From positions 1 through 64,000 of the forward strand of contig CAWEZO010000012.1 of the NCBI GenBank assembly GCA_963813635.1: 64,000 nucleotides of DNA. The letters are read 5' to 3'. The translations under genes and the position numbers were made by a program. The notes under the pieces were generated by a model, which was not told the DNA's origin, made no database searches, and worked only from the letters and a program-made list of their open reading frames with translations. Positions 41,634 to 52,615 of the stretch are shown one piece after another. The first letter of the stretch is position 1. Every line of letters begins with the position of its first letter. The stretch is from JBBRZM01 sp963813635 (GTDB lineage: Bacteria; Actinomycetota; Acidimicrobiia; IMCC26256; JBBRZM01).

Positions 41634-42884
41634 TCAGACTCGCTCGAGCTCGAGCATCCGGATCGCGTTCCCGCGCAGCACCTTGTACGTGGTCTCCTCG
41701 TCGAGCTTCGAGTCCGCGACCATCCGCTCAACGTACTGCTTCGAGTTCGGCCACGTCGTGTCGGTGTGCGGATAGTCGGTCTCGAAGCAGATGTTGTCCA
41801 CGCCGACCAGGTCGAGATTCGCGAGTCCGACTCGGTCCGCGGTGAAGCAGCCGAAGATTCGCCCGTAGTAGTAGGTCGACGGGGGCTCCGGGATCATCTC
41901 CTTCGAGTGCTGCCAGGCGTCATGGTGCTCCCACACGGTGTCCGCTCGCTCGAGCGCGTAGGGAATCCAGCCGATCTGGCCCTCTGAGTACGCGAGCTTG
42001 AGCTTCGGGAACTCGATGAGCTTGCCGGAGAACAGGTAGTCCGCAAGCGACGCCATCGAGTTGTTGAACGCAAGCGTCCCGCCCACGCCGCCGGGAGAGT
42101 CGGGAGACGCCACCGGATCACTGGACGACGAGCCGATGTGCATGCAGAGGGTCACGCCGGTGTCGTTGCACACCGAGAAGACCGGGTCCCAATGGCCGGT
42201 GTGGATGCTCGGAAGCTCGAGGCGGGTCGGAAGCTCGCTGAAGCAGAACGCGCGCACCCCGCGCTCCGCGTTGCGACGGATCTCCTCGACGGCCAGATCG
42301 ACGTCCCAGAACGGCATGAGGCAGAGCGGGATGTTCACGCCGCCGGACGGCTCGCACCATTCCTCGACCATCCAGTCGTTGTAGGCCTTGATGCAAGCGA
42401 GCGCGAGGTCCTTGTCGTTCGCCTCGTAGAACGTCTGGCCGCAGAAGCGCGGGAAGGTGGGGAACGGCAGCGAGCCGTCGCACCAATTGAGGGCGAAGTC
42501 CTTGACCCGCGCGTCGCGGTCGTAGCAGCCGTCGCGCATCCCGTCGTAGGTGACGGCGGTCATCACCATCTTGGTCCGGTCGAACTCGCTCACGTCACCG
42601 CCGGGCGTGGCTTCGTTCGGGATCGCCACGAACTTCTTGTGCACGTAGATGACCTTGTCCTCGTAGATCCACGCGCTGCCCCAGTCGCCGTCGGGGTCCT
42701 CGGGGTTGGAGTACTTCGCGCCCGGGAAGAGGCGGAAGTCGCCGAAGCGTCGCTCCTCGACGCGTGGCCCCTTCTCCCGGAGCTTCGCGGGAAGCCAGGT
42801 CTGCCAGACGTGCCGAGGTTCGACCACGTGGTCGTCGACGCTGATGATCTTCGGGATCTCCACTTCGGCACCGCTCCATTTCAT
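41634..42884 (-). CDS. amidohydrolase family 2 protein
   Basis: Intact, 416 aa from ATG 42884. It has KIISVDDHVVEPRHVWQ at the N-terminus, CMHIGSSS mid-protein, and FETDYPHTDTTW with the catalytic-type Asp near the C-terminus. It is a close paralog of the frameshifted gene at 16870, colinear over the full length. It is divergent from the TetR gene at 42935, with a palindrome between them, and upstream of a P450 gene. A metal-dependent hydrolase or decarboxylase acting in a cyclic-compound pathway is likely. Confidence 0.88.
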   Translation of the reverse strand: MKWSGAEVEIPKIISVDDHVVEPRHVWQTWLPAKLREKGPRVEERRFGDFRLFPGAKYSNPEDPDGDWGSAWIYEDKVIYVHKKFVAIPNEATPGGDVSEFDRTKMVMTAVTYDGMRDGCYDRDARVKDFALNWCDGSLPFPTFPRFCGQTFYEANDKDLALACIKAYNDWMVEEWCEPSGGVNIPLCLMPFWDVDLAVEEIRRNAERGVRAFCFSELPTRLELPSIHTGHWDPVFSVCNDTGVTLCMHIGSSSSDPVASPDSPGGVGGTLAFNNSMASLADYLFSGKLIEFPKLKLAYSEGQIGWIPYALERADTVWEHHDAWQHSKEMIPEPPSTYYYGRIFGCFTADRVGLANLDLVGVDNICFETDYPHTDTTWPNSKQYVERMVADSKLDEETTYKVLRGNAIRMLELERV

Positions 42885-42913
42885 CGAGATTGCGGCCCCT
42901 ACCGCCGCAGCGC

Positions 42914-42931
42914 ACTGATACTAGTCTCAGT
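42914..42931. promoter_or_regulatory. TetR operator-like palindrome
   Basis: ACTGATACTAGTCTCAGT: arms ACTGA/TCAGT around ACTAGT, eight of nine base pairs symmetric. It fills the gap between the divergent amidohydrolase/P450 and TetR genes and differs from the motifs of clusters A and B. Confidence 0.6.
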
Positions 42932-42934
42932 TCC

Positions 42935-43559
42935 ATGGAGTCTGTCGGAACGGCAAGCGCCTCCGGGCGCCGAGCACACCGCTGTCGCGGACACGAAGAA
43001 GCGCGTCGCGGACGCGGCCCTCGACTTGTTCGTGACCCAAGGCTTCATAGCAACGACGGTCGAGCAGATCTGCGCGGCCGGTGACATCAGCCGAGCGTCG
43101 TTCTTCCGCTACTTCGACAACAAGGAAGCCGTGCTCTCCGCCGAGATCGAACCAACCCAGCAGTGGTTGCTGGAACAGATACGGGATCGCCCTACGGGTG
43201 AGCCTCCGATCGAGAGCATCGTCGCGGCCTGCACGGCTGGAGACTGGCCCGAGCTCGACCGGACCCAGTTGCGAAAGGTCCGGGAGGTGTTGCGAGCGGA
43301 ACCGACTCTCGAGGACGCGCAGCGTCTGCGAGCAATGAACGCCTTCAGCCCGCGACTCGAGGCGTGTCTCCACGAACGCGACCCGGAGCGCCCGGCGATC
43401 GAGATCCGCCTTGCAACGGACCTGGCCGTGAGCTGGATCCAGTGGGCGATCACCGGCCACCTCCGCGATGCCCGGCCGCTCTCCCAACACTTCGACGACG
43501 TGTTCACGACGACGCGCGATCTCGTTCGCCAGCTCGACGATGCGACGCGCACGAGCTGA
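42935..43559 (+). CDS. TetR family transcriptional regulator
   Basis: About 207 aa. The helix-turn-helix is AALDLFVTQGFIATTVEQICAA and GDISRASFFRYFDNKEAVL, split here for length. The only good start, ATG 42935 (MESVGTASA), is joined to the body PPGAEHTAVADTKKRVADA by a frameshift near 42960. It is divergent from the amidohydrolase/P450 operon and probably represses it and itself through the palindrome at 42914. Confidence 0.8.
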
Positions 43560-43662
43560 TCAGGATGCAGGGCCGACGTCGACCCGTGCACCCAGGCATT
43601 CTGTTCACCGACGAAGTTCTCGCAGGTACCGACAGCGATCGAACTGTTCGGCACGGCCGGGA

Positions 43663-45899
<2,237 letters not shown>

Positions 45900-45903
<4 letters not shown>

Positions 45904-46391
45904 GGTGGTCCTCCATTGGTCAGGTGGCCGAGCGTGTCGCTGTCGTGCATGTCTGTCGCCGCGGCCGCCGCCTGGCACGCGGGGCAGACGCCCCAGTAGA
46001 TGACCTCGGCTTCGTCGATGGTGAACCCGTGATCATCGGCGGCTTCCAGGCACGGCCTAGCCCCAACCGCACAGTCGACGTCAACCGTGCGACCGCAGGT
46101 GCGACAGACGAGGTGGTGGTGGTTGTCATCGACCCGATCCTCGTAGCGAGCCGGCGACCGCGCCGGCTGGATGCGCCGGATGAGACCCGTGTCGGTGAGG
46201 GTGCCCAGGGCGTCGTACACCGCCTGACGCGAGATCGAACCGATCTCGGCCCGCACGAGCTCTTCGATGTCGTCCGCCGTGGCGTGCGGCCGGCCCGACA
46301 CCGCCCGCACGACGGCCAGACGCTGCGCCGTCACCTGAACACCGTGCCGGCGGAGAAGCTGGGTGAGATCATGGAGCTCTTCCCTCGACAT
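45900..46391 (-). CDS. furA: Fur family regulator FurA
   Basis: Intact, 163 aa from ATG 46391. The winged-helix part has RRHGVQVTAQRLAVVRAV and ISRQAVYDALGTL. Metal-site features are HHHLVCRTCG and, near the C-terminus, CPAC. The stop overlaps the katG start (ATGA), the standard actinobacterial furA-katG arrangement, where FurA represses both genes and is inactivated by peroxide. The promoter just upstream leaves no room for a Shine-Dalgarno sequence. Confidence 0.92.
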
Positions 46392-46397
46392 GATTGC

Positions 46398-46426
46398 AGT
46401 ATGAGTCCAATTTTGGAATATGTCAA
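46398..46426 (-). promoter_or_regulatory. furA-katG promoter and AT-rich FurA-type operator
   Basis: On the minus strand TTGACA (46421-46426), a 17-bp spacer and CATACT (46398-46403). The spacer contains the AT-rich TATTCCAAAATTGG, unusual in this GC-rich window and a likely FurA site. The -10 box ends only six bases before the start codon, so the transcript is probably leaderless. Confidence 0.75.
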
Positions 46427-46484
46427 GATCCTCCGTCGCGGTGCAACCCGACAAGAGCGTCGATCCTGAACACCCCCCAACAAC

Positions 46485-46513
46485 GAAGGCCCAGGTCACT
46501 GACCTGGGCCTTC
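46485..46513. terminator. strong hairpin terminator
   Basis: GAAGGCCCAGGTCA and TGACCTGGGCCTTC around a single C, a perfect 14-bp inverted repeat. It lies between furA and the cysNC 3' end and would stop transcripts coming out of the sulfation operon. T-richness after it is weak. Confidence 0.65.
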
Positions 46514-46522
46514 ACACTTCAG

Positions 46523-46555
46523 ATGGTGGCGGGGGCAGGATTTGCACTTGCGACC
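46523..46555 (-). repeat. degenerate tRNA 3'-end fragment, possible att remnant
   Basis: This 33-bp stretch matches the 3' end of the initiator tRNA gene at 63290-63322 at 29 of 33 positions by direct comparison, in the same orientation. The acceptor-end ATGGTGGCGGGGG is identical. The T-loop has lost its TTC, and no 5' half of a tRNA is present. It may be the distal attachment-site copy of an old integration into tRNA-fMet. Confidence 0.5.
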
Positions 46556-46607
46556 CGGCCGGATCCCCCAGCGAGGGCGGCAGCGACCGCGTGGTCGTCC
46601 TGGTCGA

Positions 46608-48541
46608 TCACGGCGCGGCCGCGTTCTCGGGCGGGGACAAGATGCCGGTGTCGCGGAGATGGGCGATGACGACAGCAGCGGTATCGTCGACGGTCCCGGT
46701 GCCGCTGGCGTCGAGATGCAGCTCCGGCGCCTGGGGGGGTTCGTAGGGGGAGTCGATCCCGGTGAAGTGCACGAGCTCGCCGCGACGGGCCTTGGCGTAG
46801 AGGCCCTTGCGGTCGCGAGCTTCGGCGACCTCGAGGGGAGCGTCGACGAAGATCTCTATGAACTCGCCGTCGTCGAGCAGGTCGCGGGCCAGCTGGCGCT
46901 CGGCCCGGAACGGGGAGATGAACGACGACCAGGACGATGAGCCCGGCGTCGGCCAGGAGCCGGGCGACCTCGACGACGCGTCGGATGTTCTCGACCCGGT
47001 CGACGTCGGTGAAGCCGAGGTCGCGGTTGAGGCCGTGTCTGATGTTGTCGCCGTCGAGCAGGTAGGTGCGATGACCGAGGACGTGGAGCTGCTGCTCGAC
47101 GGCGTTGGCGATGGTCGACTTTCCGGCACCGGAGAGCCCGGTGAACCAGAGCACCGCGGGCCGTTGGCCGTTCTCGCGGGCCCGAGCGACCTTGTCGACC
47201 TCGACGGCCTGCCAGTGGACGTTGTCGGCCCGGCGCAGGGCGAAGTGCAGCAGCCCGGCGGCGACGGTGGCGTTGGTGAACCGGTCGACGAGGATGAAGC
47301 CGCCCATGTCGCGGTTCTCGACGTAGGGGTCGAACGGGACCGGTCGGTCGAGGCTGAGGTTGCAGACGCCGATCTCGTTGAGCTCGAGGGTCCTGGCCGC
47401 GGTGTGCTCCAGCGTGGTGACGTTGACCTTGTACTTGGGGTGGGCCACTGTGGCGGTGACCGTGCGGGTGCCGAGCTTGAGCAGGTACGGCCGGCCCGGG
47501 AGGAGCTCCTCCTCGGCCATCCACACGAGGTGGCACTCGAACTGGTCGGCGACCCCGGCGGGCGCGGACGCCGCGACGATGACGTCGCCGCGGGAGATGT
47601 CGACCTCGTCGGTGAGGGTGAGGGTGACGGACTGGCCGGTGGTCGCCTCCTCGAGGTCGCCCTCGGCGGTGACGATGCGGGCGACGGTCGATTCGCGACC
47701 CGATGGCAGCACGCGGATGGTGTCGCCGGGGCGAACCGGTGCCGCCGACGATCGCGCCGGAGAAGCCCCGGAAGTCGAGGTTGGGTCGGTTGACCCACTG
47801 GACCGGCATGCGGAAGGGACCGGTGTGCTGCTCGTCGTCGATCGCGATGGTCTCGAGGTGCCCGATGAAGGTGGGCCCGTAGTACCAGGGGGTGCGGGGC
47901 GAGCGCTCGGTGATGTTGTCGCCCCGCAGGGCGGAGATCGGGATGCACACGATGTCGTCGAGGCCGATCTCGACGGCGAAGGCCCGGTAGTCGGCTTCGA
48001 TGGCCTCGAACACCGCGTGGGAGTAGTCGACGAGGTCGAGCTTGTTCACGGCCACGACGACGTGGCGGATGCCGAGCAGGGAGACGAGGTAGCTGTGCCG
48101 CCGCGTCTGGGTGAGGACTCCCTGCCGTGCGTCGATGAGGATGACGGCCAGGTCGGCGGTTGAGGCGCCCGTCACCATGTTGCGGGTGTACTGCTCGTGG
48201 CCCGGGGTGTCGGCGACGATGAACTTGCGCCGTTCGGTGGAGAAGAACCGATAGGCGACGTCGATGGTGATCCCCTGTTCCCGCTCGGCGGTCAGGCCGT
48301 CGACGAGGAGCGCGAAGTCGAGCTCGCCGCCCTGGGTGCCGACCGTCTTGGAATCGGACTCGAGCGCGGCCAGTTGGTCCTCGAACACGAGCTTGGAGTC
48401 GTAGAGCAGCCGACCGATCAGGGTCGACTTGCCGTCGTCAACACTGCCGCAGGTGAGGAACCGAAGCATCGACTTGTGCTCGTGCTGGTCGAGGTACCCC
48501 TCGATGTCGTCGACGAGGAGGTCGCTCTGGACGTGGGTCAT
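46608..48541 (-). CDS. cysNC: bifunctional sulfate adenylyltransferase GTPase / APS kinase, frameshifted
   Basis: Fused CysN-CysC of about 643 aa. The GTPase half has the P-loop GSVDDGKST, the switch DTPGHEQYTRN and NKLD. The C-terminal APS kinase half has the P-loop GLSGAGKSTIANA, DGDNIRHGLN and FISPFRAERQLAR. With CysD it makes APS from ATP and sulfate, then phosphorylates it to PAPS. Frameshifts near 47735 and 46935 split it. It starts at ATG 48541 in the stop codon of cysD. No cysH, cysI or sulfate transporter genes are near. It is therefore likely to serve the sulfotransferase in the same operon. Confidence 0.92.
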
Positions 48542-49438
48542 CAGAAGTACCCCTCCTGCTTCTTCTTCTCCATCGAGCCCGACGAGTCGTGGTCGATCAC
48601 CCGACCCTACGCGCTCCGAGGTCGTGGTGAGGAGCATCTCCTGGATGATCCCGGTGAGCGTGTCCGCCTCGCTCTCGACGGCGCCGGTCAAGGGGTAGCA
48701 CCCCATGGTGCGGAACCGCACCGTCCGCGTCATCACCTCACCAGGCTCGACCGGCATCCGGTCGTCGTCGACCATGATCAGCGTGCCGTCTCGCTCCACG
48801 ACCGGATGGGGAGCGGCGAAGTAGAGGGGGACGATCGGGATGTCCTCGCGACGGATGTACTGCCACACGTCGAGCTCGGTCCAGTTCGACAGCGGGAACA
48901 CCCGCACGCTCTGCCCCGGGGCCTTGCGGGCGTTGTAGAGCCGCCACAGCTCGGGGCGCTGCGCCTTGGGATCCCAGCGGTGCTGCACGGAGCGGATCGA
49001 GAAGATCCGCTCCTTGGCCCTGGACTTCTCCTCGTCACGCCGGGCACCGCCGAAGGCGAGATCGAAGCCGTGGAGGTCGAGGGCCTGCTTGAGGCCCTCG
49101 GTCTTCCACAGGTCGGTGTGCATCGCCGAGCCATGGTCGAACGGGTTGATGCCCCGCTCGATGCAATCGGGGTTCTGGTACACGAGCAGCTCCATGCCGA
49201 CTTTCTCGGCCATCTGGTCGCGGAACTCGTACATGGCCCGGAACTTCCACGTCGTGTCCACGTGCAGCAGCGGGAACGGCGGCACCGACGGGTAGAAGGC
49301 CTTCGCCGCCAGGCGCAGCATCACCGCGCTGTCTTTACCGACCGAGTACAGCATCACCGGCTTCTCCGCCTCCGAGACCGCCTCACGGAAGATATGGATG
49401 CTCTCGGCCTCGAGCCGCTGCAGGTGGGTCAGCTTCAA
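48541..49438 (-). CDS. cysD: sulfate adenylyltransferase subunit 2, frameshifted at 3' end
   Basis: About 299 aa. It has the PAPS-reductase-type PP-loop in YSVGKDSAVMLRLA, and GGARRDEEKSRAKERIFSIR is typical of CysD. A frameshift near 48605 moves the C-terminus; corrected, it ends DHDSSGSMEKKKQEGYF, the normal CysD tail, with the stop at 48541. Uncorrected, the frame runs straight into cysNC and mimics a fusion. The TTG start at 49438 overlaps the sulfotransferase stop. Confidence 0.92.
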
Positions 49439-50595
49439 CGTTGACCGTCGAGCTCGATGTCGAAAGCAGCCAAGTACTCTTCGAACATTGGCTCGAGCTC
49501 GTCGACCGACAGCCCGTACTCGTCAAGGGTGTAGGCGCTGACCCCGTGCTTGTGCGGCGGGTTCTCCGCCAACCAGGCGGCCATGCGTGCCTCGACCTCC
49601 GGGGTCAGCGGGTCGCCGGCCCATTCGTAGAGCTCGCACATCACGCCGATCGGGTCCTTCACCAGCGCTGCAAAGTGCAGGTGGAAGAACCGGTCGGCGC
49701 CAATGCGCTCCATCGCCCGCAACGGACGGATGACATGCTCGCGCATCTGCCGCTTGCAGTTCTGACCGAGCGCCGCCTTGTCGATGTCCTCGGGGGCCAC
49801 GGTCATCTGGGCCGGCATCATCAGGAGGTTGCACAGCGAACCGGTCGCGGTGAACGGGTCGCGGTGGGCCCACACGAGGCGGGCGTCGGGGAACACCTCG
49901 AGCAGCGTGTCGATGTGCACGGCGTGTGAGGGCATCTTGAGGCTCCAGATGCCGGGCGCCGTCGACTGCAGCACCTGGAGGACGAGCTTCTCGTACTCGT
50001 ACGCGCTCCGCATGTCGCAGTCGAACATGAGCCACCGGGCGTATCGGTCCGACGGGACGTACGGGTCCCAGAGCAGGGCCTTGAAGTCCTGCTCATGCAG
50101 GAACATGCACTCGGTCGGCCCGTCGGCCTCCTCCCAGTGCGGCAGGGTGATGCCGGCCTCGGCCGCGAAGTCCAGGAGCGCCTGGTCCTGCTCGAGCAGC
50201 GCCACGCACCGCGGGTCGGTCCGCAGCGTCTCGGTGGTGGCCGGTGGCACCGAGTCCTGGGTCTCCCACTTGAGCAGGGACCGCCGGCCCGGGTCCTGGG
50301 CCAGCAGGGAGCTGGCGACGGTGGTGCCGGTGCGGGGCATGCCGAGGATGAAGAGTGGGCGTCGAATCTCCTCGTCGCGCACCTCCGGGTGCTCCTGGAC
50401 GTAGGCGTGCACCCGGAGGCGGTTGGCCAGCGCGTCGACGGCACGGCTGACCACGATCTCGCGACCGGCGTCAGTGGTCGGTGGCCCCGCCGTCTCCTCC
50501 AGCACGAGCGACAGCCCGGGTCGCCACGAGTCGGAGTCGATCTCGGTGAGCCCGGTCCGCTCCCGGGCGAGGGCCAGCACGTCGTCGGCGTTCAT
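49435..50595 (-). CDS. sulfotransferase family protein
   Basis: Intact, 386 aa from ATG 50595, preceded by AGGGAGG. The PAPS 5'-phosphosulfate-binding loop is FILGMPRTGTTVASSLL (about residues 79-95). The 3'-phosphate-binding region includes WAHRDPFTATGSLC. It belongs to the Sulfotransfer_3-like group common in mycobacteria and other actinobacteria. It would transfer sulfate from PAPS to a hydroxyl of an unknown acceptor. It overlaps both neighbours by four bases, upstream of cysD and cysNC, so donor synthesis and transfer are coexpressed. Confidence 0.9.
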   Translation of the reverse strand: MNADDVLALARERTGLTEIDSDSWRPGLSLVLEETAGPPTTDAGREIVVSRAVDALANRLRVHAYVQEHPEVRDEEIRRPLFILGMPRTGTTVASSLLAQDPGRRSLLKWETQDSVPPATTETLRTDPRCVALLEQDQALLDFAAEAGITLPHWEEADGPTECMFLHEQDFKALLWDPYVPSDRYARWLMFDCDMRSAYEYEKLVLQVLQSTAPGIWSLKMPSHAVHIDTLLEVFPDARLVWAHRDPFTATGSLCNLLMMPAQMTVAPEDIDKAALGQNCKRQMREHVIRPLRAMERIGADRFFHLHFAALVKDPIGVMCELYEWAGDPLTPEVEARMAAWLAENPPHKHGVSAYTLDEYGLSVDELEPMFEEYLAAFDIELDGQR

Positions 50596-51854
50596 CGTTC
50601 CTCCCTGAGTTGCTCGGCGGTGTGGCGGAGCCACGCCTGCTCCCAGTAGTTCGTGCTCACCGCGAGCAGCTGGTCGTGGGCCTCGGCGGCGATCGCCCGG
50701 GCGCCGGCGTGGTCCGGGTCGACCGCGAGGACCAGCTCGGTGAGGTGGACGGCGTGCAGGTGCTCACCGGCGGCGACCCGAGCGGCCGCTGCGGCGACGA
50801 GCTGGTCGGCACCGGCAGCTACGACGAGGTCGGATGCGACGGCGGACACCGGGACTCCGAAGAGCTCCGTTGTCGATCGGTGGTGGAACCAGCCGGCGTA
50901 GGTCTCCCAGATGGCCCGGGCGTTCCAGGACGTCTTGCCATAGCCCTCGCCGATGTCGAATTGCTCGGGGAGGCGGATGTCGCGCATCAGTCTGAGCAGG
51001 TCGGTGCCCGCCTCCATCGCCTCGACCGTGCGGTCATGCACCCACTGGGTCGAGTCGCGCAGCGCCGTGACCTCGGCTTCGATGCGGTCGGCCCCATCGA
51101 TTGGATCGAAGTGGCCGGTGACGAGGCGCTCGGCGCCGAGGGAGAGCACGGTGTCGGCCGAGGCAACGTAGTGCAGGGCCTCGCGGTAGCGGTCGCCGCG
51201 GATGGTGACCAGGTTGGGCACGTGGCCGAACAGCGGCCCGAAGAGGTTGCCGGTGAATACCGTGCGGTCCTCGGGTAGCCACACGACGAGCGAGTCGGTG
51301 GTCTCCCCGCCGGGGGTCGAGATGAGCACGATGCGACGGTTGCCGATGGTGAGCTCGAGGCGGTCCTCGAAGGTGATGGTGGGTTCGGGGAACCGGATCT
51401 CCCAGTCTTCGGGGGGCAGCGAGGCCATCCCCGCGATCATGGCGTCCATCATGTGACTCCATGCGAAGGCGGTGTTCCGGGCCCGGAAGTTCGGGATCCG
51501 CTCGTGGTCGTCGCGCCAGATCGCGTAGTTGGCCTGCATGACGACGTCGGTTCCCTCGTCCCGCACGCCTCTGAGGCCGGCGACGTGGTCGGCGTGGCCC
51601 TGGGTGAGCACGATCGCCCGGGTCGGGCCGGGGCACACGGCGTCGTAGGCCCGCCGGCGGATCGGGCCCTCGAACGGCAGGCCGGTGTTGAGCACCACCC
51701 GGCCGTCGTCGGTGCCGATGGCGTAGGAGTTCGACACGCCCGGCGACATCCAGAGGTTGTCGCCGATCTGGATGGCCGGGCCCTCCTGCGCAGGTGCGAT
51801 GTTCGCCGCTCCGGGCCGCTCTCGGTGGATGCCGGTCCTCGCCGCGCTCACCAT
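50592..51854 (-). CDS. alkylsulfatase-like metallo-beta-lactamase-fold hydrolase
   Basis: Intact, about 420 aa from ATG 51854 (GTG 51851 also possible). The N-terminal MBL domain has the metal motif as TQGHADHVAGL, so the first His of HxHxDH is Gln. Later ligands appear in GHFDP. The C-terminal ETYAGWFHHRSTTELFGVP resembles the dimerisation domain of SdsA1-type alkylsulfatases, but the SCP2-like third domain is absent. It would cleave sulfate esters. Its place directly before a sulfotransferase gene suggests turnover or editing of the sulfated product. Start and stop overlap both neighbours. Confidence 0.82.
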   Translation of the reverse strand: MVSAARTGIHRERPGAANIAPAQEGPAIQIGDNLWMSPGVSNSYAIGTDDGRVVLNTGLPFEGPIRRRAYDAVCPGPTRAIVLTQGHADHVAGLRGVRDEGTDVVMQANYAIWRDDHERIPNFRARNTAFAWSHMMDAMIAGMASLPPEDWEIRFPEPTITFEDRLELTIGNRRIVLISTPGGETTDSLVVWLPEDRTVFTGNLFGPLFGHVPNLVTIRGDRYREALHYVASADTVLSLGAERLVTGHFDPIDGADRIEAEVTALRDSTQWVHDRTVEAMEAGTDLLRLMRDIRLPEQFDIGEGYGKTSWNARAIWETYAGWFHHRSTTELFGVPVSAVASDLVVAAGADQLVAAAAARVAAGEHLHAVHLTELVLAVDPDHAGARAIAAEAHDQLLAVSTNYWEQAWLRHTAEQLREER

Positions 51855-52615
51855 GCGAGGTAGCCCCCGTCGACGGCCAGCTCGATCCCGGTGGTGTACG
51901 AGGACGCCTCGGTGGCCAGGAACAGCGTGGCGGCCGCGCACTCTTCGGGCGTGCCCATGCGACCTGCAGGCACGCGGGCCAGCTCTTTCTCCTTGACCTC
52001 CGACAGCTCCGGCAGGTCCAGCGGCGAGGTCAACCTGGTGAGGATCAACCCCGGTGCCACGGCGTTGACCCGGATCCCGTCGTTCATCCACGCCAGCGCC
52101 AGGTTGCGGGTGCACGCGATCAGCGCCGCCTTGGACGCCGCGTACCCGGGCAGCCTCGGGACCCCCCGGAAGGCCGACATCGACACGATCATGAGCACCG
52201 ACGCGCCGCCGCCGAGCGAGCTGGCGCCGAGCGCGGCGCGGAGTGCGACGGTGAGCCGCATCGCGCCCTTCAGGTTCAGGTCGAGCGATGCCGCGAAGCC
52301 TTCGGGCGTCCACTCGTCGAGCCCGCCGGGGGAACTCGTCCCCGCGTTGTTCACCAGCACGTCGAGCACGTCGAAGCTCGCTGCCAATCGGTCGATCGCA
52401 TCGGTGTCGCGGGTGTCGACCTGCACGAACTCGAACCGGCTCAGATCGACGCCGTCGCCGTCGTAGTCCGCCGGCGTCGCCCGCGTGCCGGTGATCGTCA
52501 CCGCCGCGCCCGCGTCGGCGAAGGCCGAGGCGATGGCGTAGCCGATCCCTGCCGTCCCCCCGGTCACCAGCACACGTGCGCCGGTGAAGTCGAACCGGCA
52601 ACCGTTGCTCGCCAT
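51848..52615 (-). CDS. short-chain dehydrogenase/reductase
   Basis: Intact, 255 aa from ATG 52615. Motifs are TGGTAGIGYAIA, NNAGTSS, the Ser in VSMSAFRG and YAASKAAL (YxxxK), ending LAVDGGYLAW. It shares its start with the alcohol dehydrogenase stop (ATGA) and its stop with the metallo-hydrolase start. It probably oxidises or reduces the alcohol/ketone that becomes, or is released from, the sulfate ester. Confidence 0.88.
   Translation of the reverse strand: MASNGCRFDFTGARVLVTGGTAGIGYAIASAFADAGAAVTITGTRATPADYDGDGVDLSRFEFVQVDTRDTDAIDRLAASFDVLDVLVNNAGTSSPGGLDEWTPEGFAASLDLNLKGAMRLTVALRAALGASSLGGGASVLMIVSMSAFRGVPRLPGYAASKAALIACTRNLALAWMNDGIRVNAVAPGLILTRLTSPLDLPELSEVKEKELARVPAGRMGTPEECAAATLFLATEASSYTTGIELAVDGGYLAW

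Noticed and set aside
46856..49438. Apparent CysD-CysN fusion protein
   Set aside because: The fusion arises from a frameshift near 48605. Correcting it restores the normal CysD end MEKKKQEGYF and an ATGA overlap with cysNC.
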